A stretch of DNA of 64,000 nt from Streptomyces sp. NBRC 110028 (lineage in GTDB: Bacteria; Actinomycetota; Actinomycetes; Streptomycetales; Streptomycetaceae). Positions 24,624-32,165 of the stretch are shown piece after piece (positions within the stretch are counted from its first letter, which is position 1; every line of letters begins with the position of its first letter). The notes under the pieces are model-generated. The model saw only the letters and a program-made list of their open reading frames with translations, had not been told where the DNA came from and ran no database searches. The position numbers and the translations under genes are program-made. The DNA lies in assembly GCF_001417735.1 (NCBI RefSeq), contig NZ_BBUZ01000040.1, positions 1 through 64,000 of the forward strand, given 5' to 3'.

Positions 24624-26081
24624 ATGGCCGCAGACGCCATGCCCCGCTCTCCCGGAGGCAGCGACGCTCCCGGACCGCCCGTCCTGGAAGCCCTCGCCGA
24701 CGTCGCCTACACCCCGTACTGGCTGGACGACCCCGGACGGCCCCGCCCGAACCCCGCCCTGGTCGGCGGCGAACGCTGCGACCTCCTCGTCATCGGGGGC
24801 GGCTACAGCGGACTGTGGACCGCCCTGACCGCCAAGGAGCGCGACCCCGGCCGCGACGTGGTCCTGGTCGAGGCCCAGGAGTCCGGCTGGGCCGCCTCCG
24901 GCCGCAACGGCGGCTTCTGCGCCGCCTCCCTCACCCACGGCCTCGGCAACGGCGCCGCCCGCTGGCCCCACGAACTGGCCGCACTGGAACGGCTCGGCCA
25001 CCGCAACCTCGACGCCATCGAAGCCGCCGTCGCCCGCTACGCCATCGACTGCGACTTCGAGCGCACCGGCGAGATCGACGTCGCCACCCGGCCCCACCAG
25101 ATCGCCGAACTGCGCGAAACCGCCACCCGGGCCGCCGCGCTCGGCATCACCGAGCCCCGGTTCCTGGACCGCGACGCGGTGCGCGCCGAGGTCGACTCGC
25201 CCACCTTCCTCGCCGGGCTGTGGGACCACCGGGGCGTGGCCATGCTGCACCCCGCCAAGCTCGCCTGGGGCCTGAAGCGGGCCTGCGCCGAGCTGGGCGT
25301 ACGGATCTACGAACACACCCCCGCCGAGCAGCTGAGCCGCGCCGGAACCGGCACCCCCGGCATGCTGGTGCGCACCCCCTACGGCCGGGTACGGGCCCGG
25401 CGGGTCGCCCTCGCCACCAACGCCTTCCCGGCCCTGGTACGCCGCGTCCGCCCGTACATCGTCCCCGTCTACGACCACGCCCTGATGACCGAGCCGCTGA
25501 CCGGCGCCCAGCTCGCCGCGATCGGCTGGCGGCGACGGCAGGGCCTCAGCGACACCGCCAACCACTTCCACTACTTCCGCATCACCGCCGACCACCGCGT
25601 CCTGTGGGGCGGCCACGACATCGTCTACCGCTACGGCGGCGGGGTGCGCGCCGAATACGACCACCACCCGGCCACCTACCGCACCCTCGCCCAGCACTTC
25701 TTCCGCTGCTTCCCGCAGCTGGAGGGCGTCCGGTTCAGCCACGCCTGGGGCGGCGCGATCGACACCTGCTCCCGCTTCTCCGCGTTCTTCGGCAGCGCAC
25801 ACGGCGGACGCGTCGCCTACGCCCTCGGCTACACCGGCCTCGGCGTCGGCGCGAGCCGCTTCGGCGCCGAGGTGATGCTCGACCTGCTGGCCGGGGACCA
25901 CACCGAGCGGACCCGACTGGAGATGGTGCGCAGCAAGCCGCTGCCGTTCCCGCCGGAACCGGTCCGCTGGGCGGGGATCGGCCTCACCCAGTGGTCGATG
26001 AGCCGGGCCGACGCCAACGGAGGACGGCGCAACCTGTGGCTCAAGGCGATGGACCGGATGGGGCTGGGCTTCGACAGCTGA
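24624..26081 (+). CDS. FAD-dependent oxidoreductase, PuuB/DAO type
   Basis: A 485-residue flavoprotein of the DAO family. The dinucleotide-binding motif is VIGGGYSGLWTALTAKE (GGGYSG at 58-63) with the ribose-binding acidic residue after VVLVE (E82). SGWAASGRNGGF is the PuuB-like FAD segment, and a C-terminal GYTGLGVGASR closes the site. AGGAG precedes the ATG at 24624. Lying last in the polyamine transport operon, it probably oxidises an imported polyamine or a gamma-glutamyl derivative, releasing an aminoaldehyde, H2O2 and ammonia. No gamma-glutamylputrescine synthetase or hydrolase is in the window, so the exact substrate is open. Confidence 0.82.
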   Translation: MAADAMPRSPGGSDAPGPPVLEALADVAYTPYWLDDPGRPRPNPALVGGERCDLLVIGGGYSGLWTALTAKERDPGRDVVLVEAQESGWAASGRNGGFCAASLTHGLGNGAARWPHELAALERLGHRNLDAIEAAVARYAIDCDFERTGEIDVATRPHQIAELRETATRAAALGITEPRFLDRDAVRAEVDSPTFLAGLWDHRGVAMLHPAKLAWGLKRACAELGVRIYEHTPAEQLSRAGTGTPGMLVRTPYGRVRARRVALATNAFPALVRRVRPYIVPVYDHALMTEPLTGAQLAAIGWRRRQGLSDTANHFHYFRITADHRVLWGGHDIVYRYGGGVRAEYDHHPATYRTLAQHFFRCFPQLEGVRFSHAWGGAIDTCSRFSAFFGSAHGGRVAYALGYTGLGVGASRFGAEVMLDLLAGDHTERTRLEMVRSKPLPFPPEPVRWAGIGLTQWSMSRADANGGRRNLWLKAMDRMGLGFDS

Positions 26082-26208
26082 GGTCCCTCTGCCCGCTCAA
26101 GGACTCCTGACAGAAGTGGTGGACTTACCCGGTCGGAGGGGGGCATCGGGCACGAGGCCGCCGGATAGCGGGACGCGGTCAGCCGCGTCATCGCACGTGA
26201 GAAACCCG

Positions 26209-26237
26209 GCGACATCGGCGATCACTCCCGGGATACT
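26209..26237 (+). promoter_or_regulatory. Predicted promoter giving a leaderless transcript
   Basis: -35 GCGACA (26209-26214), 17-bp spacer, -10 GATACT (26232-26237). The -10 ends 8 nt before the ATG at 26246 and there is no Shine-Dalgarno at the normal distance, so the mRNA would begin at or next to the start codon. Confidence 0.45.
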
Positions 26238-26245
26238 GGCCGCCC

Positions 26246-27007
26246 ATGGATGAGGTCGAAGTCGTCGTCGCCCATTCCGAGCGCGCGACCCTGCGCGTCG
26301 GCGATGTGTTCCTGAAGGTGGACGCCGATCAGGCGCGCATCGACGCCGAGATCGAGGCGATGTCCCTCGCGCCGGTCCCGACCCCGGAGGTCCTGTGGCG
26401 CAAGCCGTCCGTGCTCGCGACCGCCGCACTCCCGGGCACGACGCTCGGGCGCCTCGGCGGGCCGTCGGCCGGGTCGTCGGCGGCGTGGGCGGCGGCGGGT
26501 GCCACCCTCCGGAAGCTGCACGACGCGCCGCTGCCGCCCCGGCCCGGCCCGGCCGGGCCGGGCCGGGCCGGGCGGAGCGTCGTCGCGCTGGTTGCGGAAC
26601 TCGACGACGAGTGCGAGTGGCTCGTGACGAACGGCGCCCTGCCCGCGGACCTGGTCACCCGCAATCGCCAGGTCGCCGAGGCCGCGCTTCGGTCGTGGAC
26701 TCCGGCGTTCACTCACGGCGACCTGCAGATCGCGCATGTCTTCGTCGACGGCGATGAGGTCACGGGCATCATCGACTGGTCCGAGGCGGGCCAGGGTGAT
26801 GCCTTGTACGACCTCGCCACCTTCACGCTCGGACACGAGGAGCACCTCGACGACGTCATCGCCGGCTACGGCACCGGCATCGACCGCGACGTTATCCACG
26901 CGTGGTGGTCGATGCGAAGCCTGCTGATCGTTCGCTCGCTGATCGAGCACGGCTTCGACCCCTTCGCGCCGGGCTGTGAGGTCGACGTGCTGAGATCCCG
27001 GATGTGA
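26246..27007 (+). CDS. Aminoglycoside-phosphotransferase-family kinase
   Basis: A 253-residue small-molecule kinase of the APH/ChoK fold. It has a lysine in the N-lobe (VFLKVD, K24), the catalytic loop THGDLQIAHVF (H157, D159; His164 where Asn is usual) and the metal aspartate D177 in IIDWSEAGQGDALYDLA. Catalytic residues are therefore mostly intact. A Pro/Gly-rich linker (PPRPGPAGPGRAGRS, about 97-111) is encoded by 5-bp GGCCG repeats. Codon use is slightly less GC-biased than in the neighbours. The substrate is unknown; true antibiotic resistance is not implied. Confidence 0.75.
   Translation: MDEVEVVVAHSERATLRVGDVFLKVDADQARIDAEIEAMSLAPVPTPEVLWRKPSVLATAALPGTTLGRLGGPSAGSSAAWAAAGATLRKLHDAPLPPRPGPAGPGRAGRSVVALVAELDDECEWLVTNGALPADLVTRNRQVAEAALRSWTPAFTHGDLQIAHVFVDGDEVTGIIDWSEAGQGDALYDLATFTLGHEEHLDDVIAGYGTGIDRDVIHAWWSMRSLLIVRSLIEHGFDPFAPGCEVDVLRSRM
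26551..26572. repeat. GGCCG pentanucleotide tandem repeat inside the kinase gene
   Basis: Four copies of GGCCG plus GG lie within the coding sequence of the kinase at 26246. Because the unit is 5 bp, gain or loss of one copy would shift the reading frame about 40% of the way into the protein. Confidence 0.7.
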
Positions 27008-27126
27008 GGCCGCGCGGGCCCGGCTGCTGCGAGTGCGTTCTGACGTATCGAGCAGGCCATCTCCTGGGGTGCATCACCTGCCCTTGCTCCCACAAAGCGC
27101 GGTGTGGAGTCGCCGCCAACGGATGA

Positions 27127-27145
27127 CGGCGCGGTGGCCGGCCGC
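27127..27145. terminator. GC hairpin between convergent kinase and PAP2 genes
   Basis: GCGCGG (27127-27132) pairs with CCGCGC (27140-27145) across a 7-nt loop in the 213-bp gap between convergent genes. It is a short stem without a T-run, so only a weak candidate. Confidence 0.3.
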
Positions 27146-27220
27146 GCTTGCCGCGGATCGGCGGGGCGGCCGGATCAGAGGGATCAGTGGGGTGACGTCA
27201 ATTGCGGTTGCCGCCGGTGG

Positions 27221-28051
27221 TTACCCGGTCTGTTGGCGCACCCGCAGCACCGCCCACAGCAGACAGCCGCACAGACACCAGCTCCCGGCCACATCCAGCG
27301 GCCAGTGGTACGCCCGGCGGACCAAACCCACCCCCACCGCGAGGTTGAGCAGGACGACGACGCCGATCAGCCACCCCCGGAGCCCTCCGCGCAGGAGGGG
27401 GAGCAGCAGCACGGCCGCCGCGCCGTAGGCGACGGCCGCCGTCGCGGCATGGCCGGACGGGAAGAACCCCGTCTCGTCCGCCAGCGGGCCGGGCGGGCCC
27501 GGGCGGTCGATCAGCGCCTTGAGCGGCGCGACCAGGGCCGGGACCGCCGCCATCGCCAGCGTGGCGGCCAGCGGCCCCGGCCAGCGGCGCGCTGCGGCCG
27601 GGGAGCGCCACGCCGCGCAGGCGAGCGCGACACCGAGGACCGGGAGCGCCACCGCCGTATTGCCGAGGTCGGCGAGGAACTCCGCGACGGGGGAGGGGAG
27701 GGGCGATCCGGCGATGGCGCGGCCGAGCCGCTCGTCGAGCGTCAACAGCGGGCCGTGGGCGGCGACCTGCCAGGCGCACAGCGCGAAGATCACCAGCAGC
27801 ACCGTGGGGAGGGCGAGCGCCCGGAGGAAGACAGACGGCGGCCCCGGAACAGGGGGGGTGGTTCCGGGGCCGGCGTGGCGATCGGTGTGCCGCACGCCCC
27901 GGGGGGTTTGGGGCGGGCGGCCGTCCGATCGGTGAGGAGATCCGGAGCCGGAGGCTCCAGTGGTGTGCGCGAGGGCACAGCCGGGTCGGGGCTGGGGAAG
28001 CACCGGCTCGGCATCGCCCGCAGTCCCCTGCGAGCGGGGTGTTTCTCTCAT
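27221..28051 (-). CDS. PAP2-family membrane phosphatase
   Basis: A membrane phosphatase of the PAP2/undecaprenyl-pyrophosphatase type, about 276 residues from the ATG at 28051. About six hydrophobic helices follow a Pro/Gly-rich first ~60 residues. Motif 2 is present (FFPSGHAATAA). Motif 1 reads KALIDRPGPP and lacks the second arginine of KxxxxxxRP. Motif 3 is shortened (VRRAYHWPLD), keeping the His and Asp. The start is uncertain because there is no good ribosome site; the GTG encoding VRHTDRHAG is an alternative that removes most of the disordered lead. The substrate would be a lipid phosphate or diphosphate. Confidence 0.7.
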   Translation of the reverse strand: MRETPRSQGTAGDAEPVLPQPRPGCALAHTTGASGSGSPHRSDGRPPQTPRGVRHTDRHAGPGTTPPVPGPPSVFLRALALPTVLLVIFALCAWQVAAHGPLLTLDERLGRAIAGSPLPSPVAEFLADLGNTAVALPVLGVALACAAWRSPAAARRWPGPLAATLAMAAVPALVAPLKALIDRPGPPGPLADETGFFPSGHAATAAVAYGAAAVLLLPLLRGGLRGWLIGVVVLLNLAVGVGLVRRAYHWPLDVAGSWCLCGCLLWAVLRVRQQTG

Positions 28052-28154
28052 CTGCAACGACCGTACGGCAGCGAGAGGCTGTCGGACAGGCCGATCACCC
28101 ACCTGTCATCGGCCCCGCACATCTTCTTCACGCGGCTCGACGATCCACCCACAG

Positions 28155-29504
28155 TCACAGCTCGGCGAAGGCGCCCTCGAGGACGTCCAGACCCTCGTTC
28201 AGCAGGTTCTCCCCGATCACCAGCGGCGGCAGGAAACGCAGCACGTTCCCGTACGTACCGCAGGTCAGGACCAGCAGCCCGGCGGCGTGGCAGGCCTTGG
28301 CGACGGCCGCCGTCGCCTCCGGGTTGGGGTCCTTGGTGCCCGGCTTCACCAGTTCGACGGCGATCATCGCGCCGCGGCCCCGGAGGTCGCCGATGACGTC
28401 GTGCTTCTCCTGCATCGCGGACAGCCGGCCCTTCATGACCTCCTCGATGCGCTTGGCCTTCGCGTTGAGATCCAGCTCGCGCATCGTCTCGATCGCGCCC
28501 AGCGCCGCCGCGCACGCCACTGGGTTGCCGCCGTAGGTGCCGCCGAGGCCGCCGGAGTGCGCCGCGTCCATGATCTCGGCACGGCCGGTGACGGCGGCGA
28601 GCGGAAGCCCGCCCGCGATGCCCTTGGCGGTGGTGATCAGGTCCGGCACGATGCCCTCGTCCTCGCACGCGAACCACTGGCCGGTGCGGCAGAAGCCGGA
28701 CTGGATCTCGTCCGCGACGAAGACGATGCCGTTGTCCTTCGCGAACTCGGCGATCCTCGGCAGGAAGCCCTTGGCCGGTTCGATGAAGCCGCCCTCACCG
28801 AGGACCGGCTCGATGACGATCGCGGCCACGTTCTCCGCCCCGACCTGCTTGCTGATCATGTCGATGGCCTGGGCCGCGGCCTCCTCGGCACAGTTCTCCG
28901 GGCCCGTCAGCCAGCGGTAGGGGTAGGCGAGCGGAACCCGGTAGACCTCGGGCGCGAAGGGGCCGAAGCCATTCTTGTACGGCATGTTCTTGGCGGTGAG
29001 CGCCATGGTGAGGTTGGTCCGGCCGTGGTAGCCGTGGTCGAACACGACGACCGCCTGGCGCTTGGTGTGCGCGCGGGCGATCTTCACCGCGTTCTCGACC
29101 GCCTCCGCGCCCGAGTTGAACAGCGCCGACTTCTTGGCGTGATCGCCCGGCGTGAGCCGCGCCAGCTCCTCGCAGACCTCCACGTACCCCTCGTACGGCG
29201 TCACCATGAAACAGGTGTGCGTGAAGTCCGCCAGCTGCGCCGACGCCCGGCGCACCACGGCCTCGGCGCTGGAGCCGACCGACGTCACGGCGATGCCGGA
29301 ACCGAAGTCGATCAGCGAATTGCCGTCCACGTCCTCGATCACCCCGCCGCCCGCGCGCACCGTGAAGACCGGCAGCACGCTGCCCACACCGCCGGCGACC
29401 ACCGCGTTCTTACGGGCGAGCAGCTCCTGCGACTTCGGGCCGGGAATCGCGGTGACGACGCGACGCTCCTGGGGGAGGGACGGGCCTCCGGACAGTTCGG
29501 TCAT
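28155..29504 (-). CDS. gabT: 4-aminobutyrate aminotransferase
   Basis: PLP enzyme that transfers the amino group of GABA to 2-oxoglutarate, giving succinate semialdehyde and glutamate. The 449-residue protein has the PLP lysine K294 (TTAKGIAGGLPLAAV), D265 (FVADEIQSGFCRTG), the phosphate-binding NSGAEAVENA (130-139) and DHGYHGRT (156-162). These segments are the hallmark of bacterial GabT. GGAG lies 6 nt before the ATG at 29504. It is monocistronic, divergent from the TraG-like ATPase and 103 bp upstream of the PAP2 gene. It links the aminoaldehyde dehydrogenase at 15477 to the dehydrogenase at 34051. Confidence 0.92.
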   Translation of the reverse strand: MTELSGGPSLPQERRVVTAIPGPKSQELLARKNAVVAGGVGSVLPVFTVRAGGGVIEDVDGNSLIDFGSGIAVTSVGSSAEAVVRRASAQLADFTHTCFMVTPYEGYVEVCEELARLTPGDHAKKSALFNSGAEAVENAVKIARAHTKRQAVVVFDHGYHGRTNLTMALTAKNMPYKNGFGPFAPEVYRVPLAYPYRWLTGPENCAEEAAAQAIDMISKQVGAENVAAIVIEPVLGEGGFIEPAKGFLPRIAEFAKDNGIVFVADEIQSGFCRTGQWFACEDEGIVPDLITTAKGIAGGLPLAAVTGRAEIMDAAHSGGLGGTYGGNPVACAAALGAIETMRELDLNAKAKRIEEVMKGRLSAMQEKHDVIGDLRGRGAMIAVELVKPGTKDPNPEATAAVAKACHAAGLLVLTCGTYGNVLRFLPPLVIGENLLNEGLDVLEGAFAEL

Positions 29505-29650
29505 GAGGTACTCCACGGAAAGAAAGGGACGTGACAGGGGCTTTACTCGCAGGCTAGGCGCGCGGCGAGCGAAGCGGCATGTTCCGTTCGGGAGCAGTGG
29601 GTGGGGTGCGTTGTCCGCGACGGCCATAGCCGCGGCCCCGGCGCCATCCC

Positions 29651-29668
29651 GGCACCTTGTGAGGTGCC
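29651..29668. promoter_or_regulatory. Perfect palindrome in the gabT/ATPase divergent region
   Basis: GGCACCT-tgtg-AGGTGCC has perfect 7-bp arms. Between divergent genes a terminator is less expected than an operator, although it could end an antisense or leader transcript. It lies 16 bp before the predicted -35 of the downstream gene. Confidence 0.4.
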
Positions 29669-29683
29669 ACCCCGGTGGGGTCG

Positions 29684-29712
29684 CTGAACTCCCCGGGCGG
29701 GAACACTAGATT
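29684..29712 (+). promoter_or_regulatory. Predicted promoter of the TraG-like ATPase gene
   Basis: -35 CTGAAC (29684-29689), 17-bp spacer, -10 TAGATT (29707-29712), 63 bp before the ATG at 29775. Confidence 0.4.
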
Positions 29713-29774
29713 GAGCGGTGGCGCGGTGGCGCGAAACGCAGAGGCACAGCCGGTCAGGGGGCAAGGGGTAGCAG

Positions 29775-31988
29775 ATGGACACCGAGGGCACGTTCGACTC
29801 CCGCAACACCCGACGACCCACCCCCCCGCCCATCCCGCCTGCCCCACCGCGGGTGCCTGACCGGCCCCCGTATGCCCAGCCGTACCCCGAGCAGGCGCCC
29901 GCGACGGCCATGGCCCGGCCGACGGCGCCGCCGCCCATGCCGTCGGCGGCACCCCCGACCCCGTCCGCGACGGTCTCGGGTGCGCGGCCGTCCTTCGCGG
30001 CATGGCTGCGGGCGCCGCGCTCCGAGGAGGCGGGGCCGGGGGTGTGGAGGTATGGGCACAAGCCCAAGCCGCCGGAGGATCCGGAGAGGATTCCCGGGCG
30101 ACGTCTGATCAGCGGCGCGCTGATCGCCGGTCTCTGCGGCTGGTTGGTCTGGTCGCTGCTCTGGAACGGGTACCTCGGGTGGTACTGGCTGTGGCCGCTG
30201 GACCTGTTCACTCCCGACTCGTGGGAGCGGAAGGGTGACCGTGCTTACGTCGTTGCGGCGTACATCTACTACGGCATCTTCGCGTGCGCCATCGCCGTCC
30301 TCTTCGGCCGCGTCGGCCACTGGGGCGAGGTCTGGCGCCGCTACGTCACGCCCCTCTTCCGGCGGGCCTGGGACGAGACGGACGCCGCCGCCGAGCCGAG
30401 CCGGCCCGAGGCCGACCCCGTCGAGTGGCCGCATCTGCGGGCCGCCGGGGCGCATGGGGCGGCTGATCGGCTGGCGGCCGACGCGCGGGCCGGGGCGATG
30501 AACGACGTCGATCACGCCCGGATCGAGCACGCCTGGCAGTCCGTGCGCGCCGGACGGAATTCGCTCGCCGCGTTCACCGACACCGTGCTGCGCCACGGCG
30601 CCGCCTCGCACGGCCATCCGTCCGGCGCCCGGGACCTCCCCGCGCGCACGGCCGAGCACGATCTGCTCACCCGCCAGGTCCGCCTCGGGACCGCCCTCGA
30701 CGATCTGCGCAATCCGTATCAGCACCGCGGCGCCGGGCTCGCGCTCGATCCCGATGTGCTGGGGACCTCGCTGCTCGCCGTCGGGCCGCCCGGGTCGGGG
30801 AAGACCGGGCGGCTGGTGCGGCCCGTCGTGGAGTCGCTGTGCCTGCAGGCGCTCGCCGGGCGGGTCGCGGTGGTGGCCGTGGGGGCGGCGGGGGCGGGCC
30901 TGGGGACCGACGAGGCGTTCGACGTCGTCGTGAAGATCGGCCGGCCCGACTCCGTCTACGACTTCGACCTCTACGGCGGCACCACGGACCCCGACGAGGC
31001 CGCGGGCATCCTCGCCGAGGCGCTGATCGGCGACATGGCCGCCTCACTGCCCGGCGGCGACAGCCGCCGGGCAGCGACGGCGCTGGCCCAGCTGCTCGGC
31101 CCCTATCGCGCCGCGCACGGCCGCTTCCCGGCCGTGCCGGAGCTGCGCGAACTGCTCGACGGCGCGAAGACGGCGGTCGGCGCGCTGCGCGAGGCGCTGG
31201 AGGCGGCGGGGGAGCGGGCGCAGGCGCGGGAGCTGGAGGCGCGGGTGCGGCAGTCGGGTGCGCCCGGGGACGTCGGCGCGCTGCTGGCCGACCGGATCGC
31301 GCTGCTGGACCGGCCCGCGTTCGCCGACTTCTTCGACACCACCGGCGACCGCCGTCCGTTCTCCCTCCGCGCCCTCGAACACCCGCTGCGGGTACGGATC
31401 GATCTGCCGGAGCGCGGGCACGCCGAGGCGTCCCGCATGCTGGCCCGTCTCGTGCTCGCGCAGTTCACCGAGTGCGCCGTGGGCCGCGCCGACCGGTCGC
31501 TCTTCGCCTGCCTGGTCCTCGACGACGCGTCGCACACCATCACCCCCGAGGCGCTGCGCGGCATCCAGCGCCTCCGTGCCGCCCACGCGGGCGCGGTGCT
31601 CACCCTCCGCACCCTCGACGACGTTCCCGAGGCGCTGCGCAGTGCCCTGCTGGGGGCGGTCGGGTGCCGGATGGCCTGCGCCGGGGTGACGACGTGGGAC
31701 GGGGCCCGGTTCGCCGAGGTGTGGGGCACGGAGTGGGTCGAGACCCGGGATGTCACGGACCGGCAGATCATCTCGGACGAGCCGTTCACCAAGGTCCTGC
31801 ACTTCATTCGCAAGGTCGTGACGGGGAAGGCCGTCACGACCCAGTCCGTGACGGTGCGGAAGGTGGAGCGTGAGCGCTGGTCCGCCTCGGAGCTGGCGCA
31901 TTCGGTGCCCGCCGGGCACGCGGTGCTGTCGGTGACGTCGGTGCGGGGCGAGGGCGGGCCGCCGGTGCTGGTGGATCTGCGCGGGTGA
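29775..31988 (+). CDS. TraG/VirD4-like membrane ATPase of unknown role
   Basis: A 737-residue protein. Residues 1-75 are Pro-rich and disordered. Two membrane helices follow (about 111-131 and 157-178), as in the N-terminus of coupling proteins. A P-loop GPPGSGKT sits at 337-344, with a likely Walker B CLVLDDAS (D583, D584). After the P-loop come segments on cytoplasmic domain assembly (LLTRQVRLGTALDD, LLDRPAFADFFDT). AAGGGG lies 6 nt before the ATG. There is no relaxase, transfer gene or secretion partner nearby, so a plasmid or ICE origin is not supported; it looks like a resident chromosomal ATPase. The family call is from architecture and is tentative. Confidence 0.65.
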   Translation: MDTEGTFDSRNTRRPTPPPIPPAPPRVPDRPPYAQPYPEQAPATAMARPTAPPPMPSAAPPTPSATVSGARPSFAAWLRAPRSEEAGPGVWRYGHKPKPPEDPERIPGRRLISGALIAGLCGWLVWSLLWNGYLGWYWLWPLDLFTPDSWERKGDRAYVVAAYIYYGIFACAIAVLFGRVGHWGEVWRRYVTPLFRRAWDETDAAAEPSRPEADPVEWPHLRAAGAHGAADRLAADARAGAMNDVDHARIEHAWQSVRAGRNSLAAFTDTVLRHGAASHGHPSGARDLPARTAEHDLLTRQVRLGTALDDLRNPYQHRGAGLALDPDVLGTSLLAVGPPGSGKTGRLVRPVVESLCLQALAGRVAVVAVGAAGAGLGTDEAFDVVVKIGRPDSVYDFDLYGGTTDPDEAAGILAEALIGDMAASLPGGDSRRAATALAQLLGPYRAAHGRFPAVPELRELLDGAKTAVGALREALEAAGERAQARELEARVRQSGAPGDVGALLADRIALLDRPAFADFFDTTGDRRPFSLRALEHPLRVRIDLPERGHAEASRMLARLVLAQFTECAVGRADRSLFACLVLDDASHTITPEALRGIQRLRAAHAGAVLTLRTLDDVPEALRSALLGAVGCRMACAGVTTWDGARFAEVWGTEWVETRDVTDRQIISDEPFTKVLHFIRKVVTGKAVTTQSVTVRKVERERWSASELAHSVPAGHAVLSVTSVRGEGGPPVLVDLRG

Positions 31989-32076
31989 CCGGCCGGCGCC
32001 GTACGGCAACGGCGCGGATACCGCGGATTCGTCCATTGAGGCAGAATCGGCAGTAGCCGTTCATACGGGGCGGTGA

Positions 32077-32149
32077 AGTCGCATTTCGTGAAGTCGCATC
32101 CCGTCCAGTCGTCCAGTCGCAGTCCGTGCAGTCGCATTCGTCGTCGCAT
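32077..32149. repeat. AGTCGCAT short repeats upstream of the second PucR gene
   Basis: AGTCGCAT starts at 32077, 32092 and 32130. Near-copies start at 32107 (AGTCGTCC), 32115 (AGTCGCAG) and 32142 (CGTCGCAT). Several copies are spaced exactly 15 bp. The block ends 16 bp before the PucR ATG and may be an iteron-like operator or a decayed tandem repeat. Confidence 0.65.
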
Positions 32150-32165
32150 CCGCATCGAAGGTGCC

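Noticed and set aside
26246..27007. Kinase as an antibiotic-resistance determinant
   Set aside because: It has only the generic APH fold, with His replacing the usual Asn; no resistance-family motif or mobile context is visible.
27008..27220. Possible tRNA or small RNA between the kinase and PAP2 genes
   Set aside because: No cloverleaf, anticodon arm or TTC loop could be formed; only a short GC hairpin is present.
29775..31988. TraG-like ATPase as the sign of an integrated conjugative element
   Set aside because: No relaxase, integrase, excisionase, replication gene or direct-repeat att sites were found around it.
32077..32149. Repeat array as a possible CRISPR
   Set aside because: Units are only 8 bp with 7-bp gaps, far too short for repeat-spacer structure, and there are no cas genes.
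32073..32165. Longer PucR start at GTG 32073 giving a Lys-Ser-His repeat peptide
   Set aside because: The peptide is encoded by the short DNA repeats and does not resemble PucR N-termini. The ATG at 32166 has GAAGG upstream.
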